Positions 34,597 to 46,273 of a DNA stretch of 64,000 nt are shown piece after piece. The position numbers were made by a program, and so were the translations under genes. Every line of letters begins with the position of its first letter. Positions within the stretch are counted from its first letter, which is position 1. The stretch is from Phytoseiulus persimilis (taxonomy: Eukaryota > Arthropoda > Arachnida > Mesostigmata > Phytoseiidae): NCBI GenBank assembly GCA_037576195.1, contig CM075103.1:11966001-12030000 (forward strand), written 5' to 3'. Under the pieces are notes generated by a model, which saw only the letters and a list, made by a program, of their open reading frames with translations, was not told the DNA's origin and made no database searches.

Positions 34597-37500
34597 ATGG
34601 TAGACTTCGGTCCGCACGACACGAAAGTCACAATTTTACAGCGTGTAATTATTCTGATGGTTGTCGCTCTCTTCCAGAAGGTTGCCACCAGTGAGCCCGC
34701 CGCCGCGAGTGATAACTACAACTTCGGCTACGAGATCGGCACAGATAACTCCCACAAATTCCACAAAGAAGTCGGCGATGGCACCGGTCGGAAGATCGGT
34801 TCGTACGGTTTCACCGATGCAGATGGGAGACAACGCGTCGTCCAATATATCGCAGACGAGAACGGCTTCCGAGTCCAGATCAAAACCAACGAGCCGGGCA
34901 CGAACGGACACGAAGCAGCACGTAAGTTCACTTTCCCTCTCTCTCTACTTCCAGCTCTTCAGTAGGCGCGCAATAGCATTGTTGAATCGAACCGGCGGTC
35001 TCCATTGCAGCTGCTCTTCTCGCCCAGAAGAAACCTTCGATCATGGCGCTGGAGGATAAAGACTCCCCAATGACGTTGCCCGTCAAGATGAAAGAGTCCA
35101 AGAAACTTCAAGATAATCTAATATCGGCACCCACATTCCACTCACCGGTGCTGCCGAACGGTCCGGTGAGAATGTACACCATAGACAAATCGAGCGGATT
35201 CTCACCTGCCGCACAGAGCATCGAGTACAAACCACACCCCAAAGCCATCCAGATCGGCCCTCTTCTGAATGTGATCGGAACTTCGGTGCCGATGCAGTCC
35301 CCGATACTTCCGTTGGGACCGGTCAAGATGGTGAAATACGAGCCCGCTGGCGCAGCGGCGCCTCCGAAGTACGAAGCACCCATTCCTTATCCAGAACAAG
35401 CTCCTCCGGCAGCGTTCGTTCAAGCAGGGGCACCGAAATTCGAGCCCCTGCGCTTGAGCTCCGCGCAGCACATACCGACTCACCATCCACCTCCCGTCCA
35501 TCACAAGGACCTGCATACTTCACAACGGTTTGATCCCGCGAAATTCAATATCCTGTCCATGTTCACTCTGCTGCCCAACGGGCCGAAGATGTACGATGGA
35601 CCCGTACACGCGTACGTCAAACCACCCCCGAGGGCACCCCCGCACAACACACTGATCTTCGAAGACGCTCCGCGAAAATCGAGAAGACGAGTCGTTCGGA
35701 AGAAGAAACACGGGGCCGAGGCCCTCCAGACCACTGACAACGGACTCGAACTGAGTCAAACTATTCACGATTCTTCCACTGTGTTCTATGTTCCTGCGGA
35801 GCATGCTCCTCCAGTGCGTCGCAGGTTGGCGAAGCCTATTTTCAAAAAGAAGCGCCAGCCTCTTCAGCATGGTGACGGATCTGCTTCTCAGGAGCTCACT
35901 TCGCCTCTGACTGGACATAAGGCCGTGGTTTACGATGACCCCGTAGGTGATCTCAAGCCAGTGCCTTTGTTCAAAGGCTCTTCAGTCACAGGATTTCTCC
36001 CTCCGTCCGGTAAACTCACTGGACCGTCAGAGGCGTACCGGCTCGTGAGGCCGACAGTCACGGGCTACCAAGTGCCTGCGCACGAGCAGTCCTCGCTGCA
36101 TCCCCTGCGGGCCCCAACACCTGCCGTGATTCACAGGCCGACACCTCAGCACCCTCCGCAGCATCAAGGCCCTCCTCCGCAACATCTACCTCCGCAACAT
36201 CCACCCCCTCAACACGCTCCTCAGCACCTGCCTCCGATCCAGCAGCCGTCTCAAACGCCGGCTGTGATCCATAATCACCCTCCCCAGAATCAGGGCCCTC
36301 CTCCCCCAGGACTACAGGCGCAAAGTTTCCAGAGAGCACCCGTTCAGCAGGATCAGATCCTGTACCAAGCGCGCCTCGTGCAGCCCCCACCTCAGTATCA
36401 GCCTGGCGTTGCCGCCGCCAATCCTGGGACTCCAGTGGAGTCGTTCAAGATTCCGTCTTACCCCAAGCTGACTGAGATTGAGAGGGCTGCTGCATTCAAG
36501 CTTGTTGAGCACCCACTTCATATCCCTCGATTGGCGAAAGAAACGCCACAACCGATCGAGCTCCAGCGACAGTCGGCTGCTCAGCAGTTCCCCGGAGGCA
36601 TCCAGCAGATCCCCGCCCCGAACCTGCAGTTCCAGCGGCCCCCGCCTGAGTCGCTGCCCCCGCAGCAGGTCCTGTCTCCTAGACAGCTACCGCCACCGTC
36701 GCCTGAGCAGCAGCAGCAGCAGTCTTTGCATGACTATTATTCCCGACAGACGCCGACGTTCCTGCAGAACCAGGAAGCGATCGTGAACAGATACACCAGC
36801 GGAGCGTTGCAGCACCAACTGCCAACCTATGAGCAGTATAAGACCACGGATGAGAGCTTCAAGGAGGCTGAAAGAGAGCCGGTTTTCAAGGAACCCCCAC
36901 CCCCAAGATCGTTCCAGGCTCCACCTCGGCCGGCACCGACTTTCAGCCCACCCCCTAGCCACCTGCAGCAGCCTCCAGCTCACCTGAGACAGCCCGTGCA
37001 CCTGCAGCCTCCTCCAGGCTCACGTTTGTCACAGCCAGCTCCAGCCGGCCATCCTCAACAGCATCCGGGTCAGCTACAGCCTCATCCAAGCGTCCTGCAA
37101 TCATCTCAACCACCTGCTCATTCTCAGCCGTTGCAATTTGCTCCCCAACAGACCGTTCCTCCACAGTATCAACAGGCCCCCTATCAGATCGATGCACAGG
37201 GACAGCTAGCTCCGCAGTACCAGCTGGGCCCCCCTCCGAATCATCACGGACCACCACCTTCATCCTCCCCTCCCCAACACCTCCACCCCCCTCCCCAAGT
37301 CCCTCAGCACCTGCCGCCGCAACATCAATCTGCTGCTCAGCATTTTGCGCCGCCACTATCTTCTCAGGGACCTCCAGTGCAGGGTCCTCCGGTTGAACAA
37401 CTACAGCCTGCGCAGAGACAACCGCATGGTCACCAGGTGCAATACCAGCCCCAGACTCTGCCTCAGCACCTTCAAACACAACAGTTCCAGGCCCCACCTC

Positions 37501-37952
37501 AACACCTGCATTTAGCCCCTCAGCATCTCCAACTGCCCCCACAGAAGCCGCAACATCATCATAATCATCACCATGATCATCATGGAAATCCTCCGAGTCA
37601 ACAGGTGCAGCAAGTGCCACCCCAACTGCAACAACCACCAGGCTCCAGTCAAGCCTTGCAGCAGCTGCCGCTCCACCTGCAACCTCCATCCCAACCGAGC
37701 TTCCAACTAGCCACAGCTCAGCAAGCGGAGCAGCAGCATTTGTTACAGCGAAGGCCTGAACTCCTGAGCCCGGGTCCGCTCCATTATCCGCTTTACCCGA
37801 CATCCCACCTGCAGTCCCAAGCTTCGTCGCAAGAAGACTCGCCGTCTTTTGCCCACCAACAGCTCAGAGCTCAAGCGTTTGTCGACGAGAGGCGACAGCC
37901 GAAGTCTTTGGCAGACCACTCGCCTTTTGAATACATCAAAAAATCTTCGTGA
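34597..37952 (+). CDS. large RR-type (chitin-binding) cuticle protein, Pro/Gln/His-rich
   Basis: Secreted structural cuticle protein, about 1,090 aa. Exon 1 ends at 34921 (CAC/GTAAGT) and exon 2 begins at 35011 (TCCATTGCAG/CTG); the 89-bp intron is in phase and joins ...GHEAA to PALLAQKKPS. The RR domain begins YNFGYEIG, contains KIGSYGFTDADGRQRVVQY and ends IKTNEPGT. After it come three copies of an LPxGPVxM-like motif, a basic cluster (KSRRRVVRKKK), then several hundred residues dominated by P, Q and H with a His cluster (HHHNHHHDHH), ending SPFEYIKKSS. The start is not settled. The ATG used gives a long n-region before the hydrophobic RVIILMVVALF. Alternatively a splice acceptor (CAATTTTACAG) before 34642 would make the signal peptide start in a short upstream exon after the TATA-like box; ATG/GTAGCC at 34081 has the right phase. 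AATAAA at 38590-38595 may end the transcript. Family certain. Confidence 0.92.
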
Positions 37953-38589
37953 TGACCCGCAGCCGCTAGCCAACAGGCTTCAAAGGTGCGAACAGAATGG
38001 GCGAGTGAGCTAGCCAAACCATAGTTCAGCAAACATGTTGAAAAATGCCGAAAGCAGCGTCATCTCTATTTATGATTGCCAAACTCAAACACAGACACAC
38101 AGAGTTAAATGTTTCACAAACACACACGCAGACACAAACCGCCGAATGAGGACGAGCGGTCGCTACTTCGATCGAGCAGACGATCCTGAGGTCATTGTTG
38201 GAAAATCTGCGCTCACAGGCAAAACTTCCTGTCCAGCCCTGACGAGAACCGCAGCTTCGAGCACAAAGCTAAACAAGCTCTCGCAATGGTGAACCTTCCG
38301 GCTTTGCCCCAGGATTTTTGCTGACGTCGAACCGCGCGTTCCTCAGGTCAGAACCTATCAGAGCCAATGTGAACGGTGGGAAACATAAGCAATTCCCTGA
38401 AAGTACGGGAGTTGTATGAAGTGCCTCAAAATGATGCGTGCGAGGTTGGGAAAGCTGTCAACAACTTCGAATACCACTTGACTGTACATACTATCTCGTT
38501 GAACGCGATGTTCTTGTTATGCAAACGCGAGACTCATGGATTGTTACGCAAACGATTTCGCTAAGGAGAACCGAATATCCGGACAGTTC

Positions 38590-38595
38590 AATAAA
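38590..38595 (+). terminator. possible polyadenylation signal of cuticle gene 2
   Basis: AATAAA in the context GTTCAATAAAATTCC, about 640 nt after the stop codon and the first exact plus-strand match downstream. The long 3' UTR makes the assignment tentative. Confidence 0.35.
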
Positions 38596-38832
38596 ATTCC
38601 TGTTGCGCCGTTGTTAGCTGACCAGCCGAGTCGTTTGCTAGTTTCGCTCCAAGATTCATTCAGTGATTTTTCTCAAATGCTCCGCGCGTGAATCATTGAC
38701 CCGCACTTTGCGCGCTGCTCCAGTCCAAACAGGCGATGATAGAGGAAACCTTGAGTTGAGCCATGTGTGAAAAGTCATCTTTTGTTTCGCGACGATAAAT
38801 CTCCATTCCCCGTGGAACCGATGCGCATCGAG

Positions 38833-39569
38833 TTATAACGAGACGTATTCAATGGCAGCATCGACTCCCGTTCTATAATCATGGATTAATTTCCCCATTA
38901 CAGTTAAGGACAACAGAATCTCGTGAACGTTTTTTCCCTCACCCTCACGATTCCGGGTGTGCTCCTCACAGCGATGAATGTGCTCATCGACTGCGGGCAA
39001 TAGCGGTCGTGGTTCCGACAAAATACGGAGATTATCGTGAGCACTGCTCAGCGTGAACGTTGGGGGGGGAAAAAACTCAGCGATCATCCCTAACTCTGGT
39101 TGACCGTTTTCGTAGTTGATAGCCGACGACGAACCCAGTCTGACGGGATTTCTGTCGAGCACCGGGGACGCATAACGCGTGTCAGCGGCGAAGACCGTCT
39201 GACGAAGTCGTCGCTTTCTTTTTCATAGACCCGCTGCAGAACAGTACAGTCAGGATGATAATGATGAGTGCTCGCGAAGAGCTGGCACCGCCGCCGCGGC
39301 GGTAGTTTGACCAGCGCGGAACACCTCAGAGCTGTGAAACAACGGACATTTAGCCGACGCCGCCGTACTTAGCTTACAGGTTCGAGCCTGGGGCCAATCT
39401 TGAGGTCTTCCTGTTGGACAATATTGTATTGTGTGCGTAGCTGGCCGTCTGTTGGGATAGATGGACCGCGCACCAGCGAAGTCGAGATGACCCTTGATCT
39501 CTGCAGGCTGCTTGAAGGTCGCCTCAAGTTGTTCAAGATCAAGTTACGTACCGGAGCCGCCATCAACAC
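38833..39569 (-). CDS. candidate spliced gene, unknown product (3' part)
   Basis: Three minus-strand exons join in phase. The first ends at 39378 (CGAACCT/GTAAGC; ...EDLKIGPRLEP). A 38-bp exon follows at 39233-39196 (TACTGTTCTGCAG/CGG ... GACG/GTCTTC). The terminal exon is 39151-38833: RNPVRLGSSSAINYENGQ, then acidic sequence ending GVDAAIEYVSL and stop. The introns would be 144 and 44 bp. The terminal exon is the only long frame at its site and has a natural composition. In the first exon two different frames look coding in its two halves, so a one-base indel may be present. The plus strand there is also open with good splice sites (see findings). No domain is recognised. Confidence 0.35.
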
Positions 39570-42500
39570 AGAACAACGCGTCTAGCTCGTCTCAACACTG
39601 GGTGCCTCCACGCCCGGTCACCTTTCGTTTCGATGCGGACCCAACTTCAGCAGAAGCAAGTGATGAATTGAAGCGGTCCATTCCACGCATGGAAACATGC
39701 GCCCGAAATGCGCTAGACGTGAAGAGACTGCTGGAATTTCAGCGACTTTAACGACAAACATAGACAGAATGTACGCTTTCAAGTGATCCGCTCCAACCAT
39801 TTCCTCTGAAAGCTTGGAACGACAACGACCATAAATTTTATTCGCTGGAAACAGATCGCAACGTTTTTTTCAGGGAGTCGCGGATTTGGCAGAACGAGAA
39901 TTGGGTTTCAGGGAATCCGAAGGTGATAAGTAGAGAAGCAGACTGCTCAGCAAAGACCGCAGACCGAATCTTGGGACGGTTGCAAAGGCTCCACGGTTGC
40001 GCCTCGACGATTTCGCAGACGTGGCGATGAGTTTTCTTGGCTGGAAAACTCGAGGATTTCGCACTCGGGTGAAATACACAGCTCGGATGCTGGGTCCTAG
40101 CGTCGTGGCCGAATCGTTCGCGGAGTCGCACTTCCGATCAAATGCTCATCCTTGGAAGCTCCTCTCCGGTGGTCCCGACGCTCTGGTTTCTGCTTTTACA
40201 GTTTTTCTATTTCCCTAACAGAGGCTGTGGGGCGTGTCTGTGCCCTTGGTTCGAATTTGGTTTCGTCACCGCTTTTGACTACTTCTCCAAATGGATCACG
40301 CCGTTAGCCACAAGAGCTCTTTCAAGAGTCCGAGCTCTGTCCCGCTCACGTCCCTGAACGTTTGAGGAACGTACCGAACATGATGCATCAGTACCCTGAA
40401 CCTGGACTCAAGTTTCGAGAATTCGTCGAGCACGTTGAGTTAGAGGCTCAGTGGGACGCTCGAGCCAACCTCTGGTGGTATGGAGCGTTTTCGTGTTCTC
40501 CGATGTTCGCGCATGGAATGCTCCGTCTTTCTTCTTCTACCATATTTCAAAGGTCGAAATAGTGGCTCAGTTAGTTCTCCATCTAGCATCATATCGAGGA
40601 TATGGCGAAGGTCGCCAGAAACACAGCTTTCTTTGTTAATTTCTCGCGCAGAATAATGTTGCGTATTGTCACGCGCGCCCGGTCGCTGCGGCTGTTTGTA
40701 ACAAAGAGTTCCTTCAGTCGTTGTCATCGCCCTCGTCGTCGAAATGGTTTTATTCGGGGGCGAGCTACAAGAGTCAGCTCTGCGCTACAGAAAGTTTAGA
40801 CTTCCCCTGTTTCTCATTCACTCCAGATCCTTTTTCCCCTCATTCTACCACCATTATCTCCATCGCGCGGTCGGCACTTGCGATCAGCGCTTTCATCGCT
40901 GCTGGCCGCTCGGCGCCATTCAGGTTGCTGGGCTCGCTCGATTTCCTCGCGAAATTCGCTTTTTCTCTTCGCTCAAATGTCATTAAATTTTGCGTGAAAA
41001 TCTTTTTGACACCAGACGAACAGGAATGACCATTGGAGCGTTTGCCATTCAACAGCTGACCAAGACAACGGAATCATGGGAGGGGATGCGCAGGTTGACG
41101 GGCACTTCGTGCCGATGAACTTTCAGCACGAGCCTGAAACTCGAATTCCACGATCCTGAGAGTAGCCGAAGACCTGGACGCTAACAGACAACATATCGTT
41201 TTCCATGCTGCTCAACCTCAACATTTGTAGGCTGCTCGAGAGAAGTCGAGCCGGCAAATAGAGCTTTCCTCATAAATATTTCCCACCACTTCATGGTTCA
41301 GGTCGATAGTACTCAAACTTTTGAAGTCCGCGTGCCCCTTTGAGCTATGGCCGCCTTCCACGGTTTACCGCGATTCAGCGATAGAGAAGCGATCCGAGAA
41401 ACAGAATTTTTTATGATAATGTTCGAGCATTTGACTTTATTTCGACTTCAACAATTTCGCGTTCCAACGTCACCAATTCCAGCCACGTCCCCATCCTCGG
41501 TGATTTGCGTCGAGTGAGAACTCAGCTTCAAGGGTGATCTAGAGTGTCGGAGCTCTCGTACGAAGTTCGAATCCCGGTCATGCGCGACACGTTCGCAAAA
41601 TGTCGGCTACAAATGAGGCGCTGCGCTCGTTCCGTGATCGAAGTTCGATGCAAGGCTCTAAGCATTCGGGAAGGCTCGCGCGTACGCTGCCAGAAACTCT
41701 CGCATGGAGGCACAGGGGTGGCTGCGTGTACCCCTGCCGGTACATGTACCCTATTTCAGAAACCACTAGTAGAGGAAATCTGGAGTAACTGAGAGTTTCT
41801 CTGAACGATTCTCGGGGAGCTTGAGCTTTGAGATACTTCGAGAAGCATGAATATCCTACCGTACAAGCGCTTATACACACGAGCACGTGATCTTCTCTTC
41901 GTCTTGCCTCTTTGCTGCCCGGGGAACCGTCCGCTTTCGAGATCAAAACGAAGAGCTGAATAGGATGAACTGAATAATGCGCCATCTGATTGTATTCGAG
42001 TGTCAGCATCAGTGTGTGACGTTTCCCCAGGGCCAACTGTGAGGACACCGATCACACATTCTTGAGAACTTCGTCTCCCGTTGATCGATTCAGACGGCAC
42101 CTGCTTGGACGGTCAGTGCTTCGTATCACAGTAAGAACTCTCAGAATAGATCCGGTTATAGCGGACGCTCAGTTGTTCCGGTCTTCCCCGCTAGTTCACG
42201 GCTAGGTATGTCTCACCAGAGGTCGAGCGGAGAGCCACTTTGTTTCTGCAGAACGGAGGGCGGACTCATATTCGACGTTTCTCGTTGAGTTGAGGAGGGG
42301 GGGAAGGTTTCAAAAATGTCGGGTGGTTGGAGAATAGAACTCAGTTGCGAGCCCGAGTGACTTTTCCTCCAAGACTGAGGCCGGTATCCGGCTGTAGATG
42401 TCATGAGATGGAAGAGTCTGTTCCCATCTCATGCTGGCAACACTCGGCCGGCCACCAGAAAAAAAAAAAAAAAAAACACACACACACTCGGCGAACCTTT

Positions 42501-44645
42501 CCGAAGTATACTCTGAAGTCCCACCGAGGTCCTGCCTTCAGCGACGTATACGACATAATGGGGCGACTATCTGCCTTCAAACTTGGAAGGGTTGTCAAAA
42601 TCCATTTTCCTCGGACCATGGATCATCTCATCTGCGATTTTCCATTGCTCCACCGGGCCGCGACCCGCTCCAATGCGGTGTCCGCCGCGCACACAGAAAG
42701 TGACTTTCGTCGTGTTGATCCCCACGGGAGCGTTCTAGGGCGGGACGGAAGAACGGCTAGTCTGGTTCGTTGTCGCTTATCAGAGTTCGGCTGGGACCGG
42801 TTTGGAGAAGCGTTGAGTAATGCTCTGCGCTTAGTCCCAACAAAGACGAGAGAACTTGGGTTCGTTAAGACCGCCATCTGATGGGAAAAAACGGCGAATT
42901 ATTTTTAGAAAAGTTTCTCAGATCTGGAAATATTCCTCGGACAGAAGCGGGGTAGTTGGAAGCAGCCGCGTCATGAGGCTGACCTTTGTATATCAAAGCT
43001 GGAGCCACTCCGGAGACAATACTCGCAACATGGGGTCCGCTAATTTTTATGTCACAATTGTCACCAGCCTCTCCGTCACGTTTCTCACCGGGTTTTCCAG
43101 TTCAGGGCAAATTCGCGAACGGATCTTCATTCTAACCTTGACCGCGGACTGACGCCCCTGCGATCGTCCGCCAACTCAGTCCGCTAACATAGTCAGTCAG
43201 AACCTGATGCAGGTTTGACAGCATGGATTTTTAAACGGTGGGACATCTTCCCCCGAGAGGTGTCGATTCGTCGATGCTTGGTGTGTTTGATGCGAGAAAG
43301 GTTGAATCGTTATCACGCGATGTGTGATACTTTCAGAATGGTGGAAGCTCGACCGTGAGTTGTTTCGCCCAATTATGAGCGAGCGAAGAATATGCATACC
43401 GTACAATTCGCGCTGAGGTCGTGGTCGAATAACGCGAAGGCCTGTGAGGGGCAAGTCGTCGTGAGGAAAACCTGTATAGCTCGCTATTCCCTCGGTCAAC
43501 ACCCATCATCTGCGTAGACGGTTTCCTACTCTCATGTCATATCTACACTCATTGCGCACCCAGGTGCCTCTCGGCCATCGCTGTTGCTGCGTACCCTACT
43601 TCTGGTTCGGGAGATGCTGCCGAAACGCTGGCCACCGAATAAGATGCGAGACACTATCTTGCCGTAGTCCGATTGACCGTGGATGATGCGAAGATTCCAG
43701 TCGTCGCGTTCTCTAGAGCGATTTGCGAGGCGTGGAGGAATCTAACGGGAGAAATTACGCGTTTTGAGCACGAAGTTGAGAAGGGAACGTTTGCCAGGTC
43801 ATTGACCGATGACACTTTCCATTACCCCATGGTTCCAAAATTCAAGGGCAGACAACGCCGCCAGCGATGCTTAGTTCAGTTTTGGATGACGTCAAATGTT
43901 TCTCTTCCTCTCCGTCTTGTGAACCAGCGAAATTCTGCTCAAAATACCACGCGTCAAGAGACAACGAATTCGGAGCGGCTCGTATCTCGCTCATCTTCGA
44001 TCCGGGCCTCGAGCTTCGTCCTGACAGTTTGCGCTGGACATTCGAAAACAAAGAAGTAAAAATTAGATGACCGACAGACCGTGAGTAAATGAGCTTTCAA
44101 AGGGAGAGGCAAGGGCGATTCCGACTGGGAGGAACACTGCTGAAATGCAAAGAATACAGAAATCGAACAGCTCGACCGGTAGGTGGTTTCTACTTCCTCA
44201 CTCGAGAGAGAGAGGTCTCATCGCGGAGTCGTCTCCCATAGTTTCAAGCTGGCTGTAATCCGCTGCTCTAGCTCGGATGACGTCTCAGTGTGACGGGAGT
44301 TCCCGGGCGAACAAAAACTGGAACGGGAATGCAGAACACGCTTCTGGCGAATTACGTGAACCAAAAGCCTGCGGGTCAGGAAGCGACGCTAACGGCCTGA
44401 CTGAGCTGTTGCATGTGAGCAACGTTCCAGACTGGCGCGTTTACCCATCGAATGTCAAGCGAGCGCATGATGTTCATAAACACGACCTTCAGTGGGAACA
44501 ACAAACAAAGAATCTTTGAACTCTGGCATCGCCAACGCTTCGACGACAGAAACGTTCCAAATAGCCCCCGGATGCGGAACTGACGCATCACAATCGAACG
44601 CACATTAATGTTTCGAGCTATACCGATCTTCTTCTGTGACTACTT
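39570..44645. other. stretch without a supported gene
   Basis: Open frames are frequent but none shows a family motif. Worth noting: on the minus strand, GCGAATAAAATT near 39834-39845 contains AATAAA and could end a minus-strand transcript from higher coordinates. At 40.36-40.49 kb (+) a frame reads RNVPNMMHQYPEPGLKFREF and at 40.44-40.73 kb (-) another reads DLRHILDMMLDGELTEPLF; only one can be coding and I cannot choose. A poly-A/CA repeat sits at 42460-42490. Confidence 0.4.
42460..42490 (+). repeat. poly-A run followed by (CA)n
   Basis: About 18 A followed by about five CA units. This could be the tail of an old retroposed sequence or a simple microsatellite; no target-site duplication was identified. 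Confidence 0.8.
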
Positions 44646-45077
44646 TCATCTATTTTCCTCCATGGTTTCAAGCACCTGAACGACGCGAATGACGGGTTCG
44701 TAGAGTTTGGCCGTTGAGTTGTACATAGACAGCGTCTCGCCCGCTTCTGAACTGCAGCGAGTACTTCCTAGGTTGGGATGATCTTGACACTGTCTCTCGC
44801 ATACTCGAGCTGCGCGCAAAGATGTTGCGAACGCATGCGATAATAATGGAGCATAATTTGGATCGAGAAGTCTCCTCGGAGCATTACCGGAACGTGAGCC
44901 AGACAGTGCGCCCTTCCCGGCCCACGCCTTGAGTCGCATCATTGAGCACTTATTCTGTGAAAAGCAGTCATTTGCCAACGTCTCCAGCATGTCGAAATCT
45001 CTGAATGGCTGCCGATGACCACGTTCAATGAGATATGCTCGGACACTCGATGAGTTGCGAATGAGACTTTTTCGCAA
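44646..45077 (-). CDS. open frame, unknown product
   Basis: A 143-codon minus-strand frame with few competing frames on the other strand. It includes RQPFRDFDMLETLANDCFSQ, LLDPNYAPLLSHAFATSLRAA and a Cys-containing part (RVCERQCQDHPN), ending VIRVVQVLETMEENR. No domain, promoter or polyadenylation site is recognised; it could be a terminal exon. Confidence 0.3.
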   Translation of the reverse strand: MRKSLIRNSSSVRAYLIERGHRQPFRDFDMLETLANDCFSQNKCSMMRLKAWAGKGALSGSRSGNAPRRLLDPNYAPLLSHAFATSLRAARVCERQCQDHPNLGSTRCSSEAGETLSMYNSTAKLYEPVIRVVQVLETMEENR

Positions 45078-45916
45078 TTTTTCTCTCTTTGCTGAAAAAT
45101 AGTGCGCCTACATCTGACCAAAGGTAGAGAAACCTCGAGGCCGGAAGGAATCATCAGGGTGAAAGAAGCGATGCCTCGAGCACATTGTTGAATAATATCG
45201 CGGAATTCATAAATTTCTGAACATCAAGGATGGAGGATCTTTATTCCATCTTGTTTTTCGCCTTCCACTCAGAGAGACCTCCAGTGGGAGCGGGGGTGCA
45301 TGCGAGGTGTCTCTGAACGTACTTCTCAGAACTAAAGGCCGGTCAAACTGGGTCCGGAATTTTTTTTTCATTTTCCTATCGACTGTTATTCAGAGCTCGC
45401 TAGGCGGATTTCTCTCTGCAAGGTGTAGCTCATTCAAATTACTTATTCTGTGATCTAACCGATGCCTTCGATCATTCTTCGTCCCGTTTCGATCTTTGTT
45501 TTCCGAAAATTGGCGAAATATTTTTTCTCCCCCTTGAAAATCGTTCGATTTTGATGTTTCCGCCGAAAACTGACCACCGAGGCGGGAGTCAAGTTTTTCA
45601 TGGATCAACCACATCGACCGGGAAATGCCCAATCGATTGGATGATAGAACGGATACGCAACTTGAGCATGGGGCTCATGACCAGGAACCAGGTTTCGAGA
45701 AGTATAGAGCTCTCTACGGCTGAGTTTCGGAGGTTGCTTTGGCTCGTTGGTTCTTCCCAGTTGAGAGTGGGATGCTGGTAACACCGGACACTCTTCGTCA
45801 GGGACACCCTTACACATAACACCGAGCGGACTTAGTTGCGCCGCCTGTAGAAAAGTGCGGGAAGAAACAATTTCAAAGAATGAAATTTCGTATGAAACGA
45901 ATAAGGATTGTAGGAG

Positions 45917-46273
45917 TTGGTCAGTTTAGGCTGGAAGGAATTATTGAGCTACGTTTCGCAAAAAGAATTTCCGAAATCGGCCCACTGGGCTCTGAATAAC
46001 GTAAAAAAAATTCCGACCTTGATTGACCATCCTGGAGTTCACGACCTAGCATCTATCGCCATCATTCAACTCACTTTTCTCGAACTGCGCTCCAATCCGT
46101 CAACATTCGATTTGATTGGATGTGGCAACTCGATCCGAATAAAATATTACGACATAGTGGCTGCTGCTCTCCTGATCATTCCGGAAAATCAGAACCCAGG
46201 GCCCCCGAATAGCGCTTCCGCAAAGCGGAAGTGTTCACCGATTCCGCAACTCCGTATTGCCTCTTTCCCATGA
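45917..46273 (+). CDS. open frame with a 2A-like NPGPP motif; possible retroelement piece
   Basis: A 118-codon frame with no competing frame on the other strand. A hydrophobic run ending AAALLIIPENQNPGPP precedes a basic tail. Sequences of the type LLL.GD.E.NPGP occur near the start of the second open frame of many invertebrate non-LTR retrotransposons and as 2A ribosome-skipping peptides. Here the NPGP core is present but the preceding D.E is replaced by P.N, so function is unlikely and the resemblance may be chance. No endonuclease or reverse-transcriptase sequence follows. DNA encoding the tail includes the small hairpin CTTCCGC AAA GCGGAAG. Confidence 0.28.
   Translation: MVSLGWKELLSYVSQKEFPKSAHWALNNVKKIPTLIDHPGVHDLASIAIIQLTFLELRSNPSTFDLIGCGNSIRIKYYDIVAAALLIIPENQNPGPPNSASAKRKCSPIPQLRIASFP

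Noticed and set aside
36955-37803. 282-codon minus-strand open frame inside cuticle gene 2
   Set aside because: It is the antisense shadow of the Pro/Gln-rich cuticle repeat (CCN/CAG codons give Gly/Ala/Val/Glu-rich sequence).
38081-38140. CA/ACAC-rich patch thought to be a microsatellite or CRISPR-like repeat
   Set aside because: Irregular CA-rich sequence without a repeating unit; CRISPR arrays are not expected in a mite nuclear genome.
41560-41585. GTTCGAATCC resembling a tRNA T-loop (+)
   Set aside because: The bases on either side do not form a five-pair stem and no cloverleaf fits.
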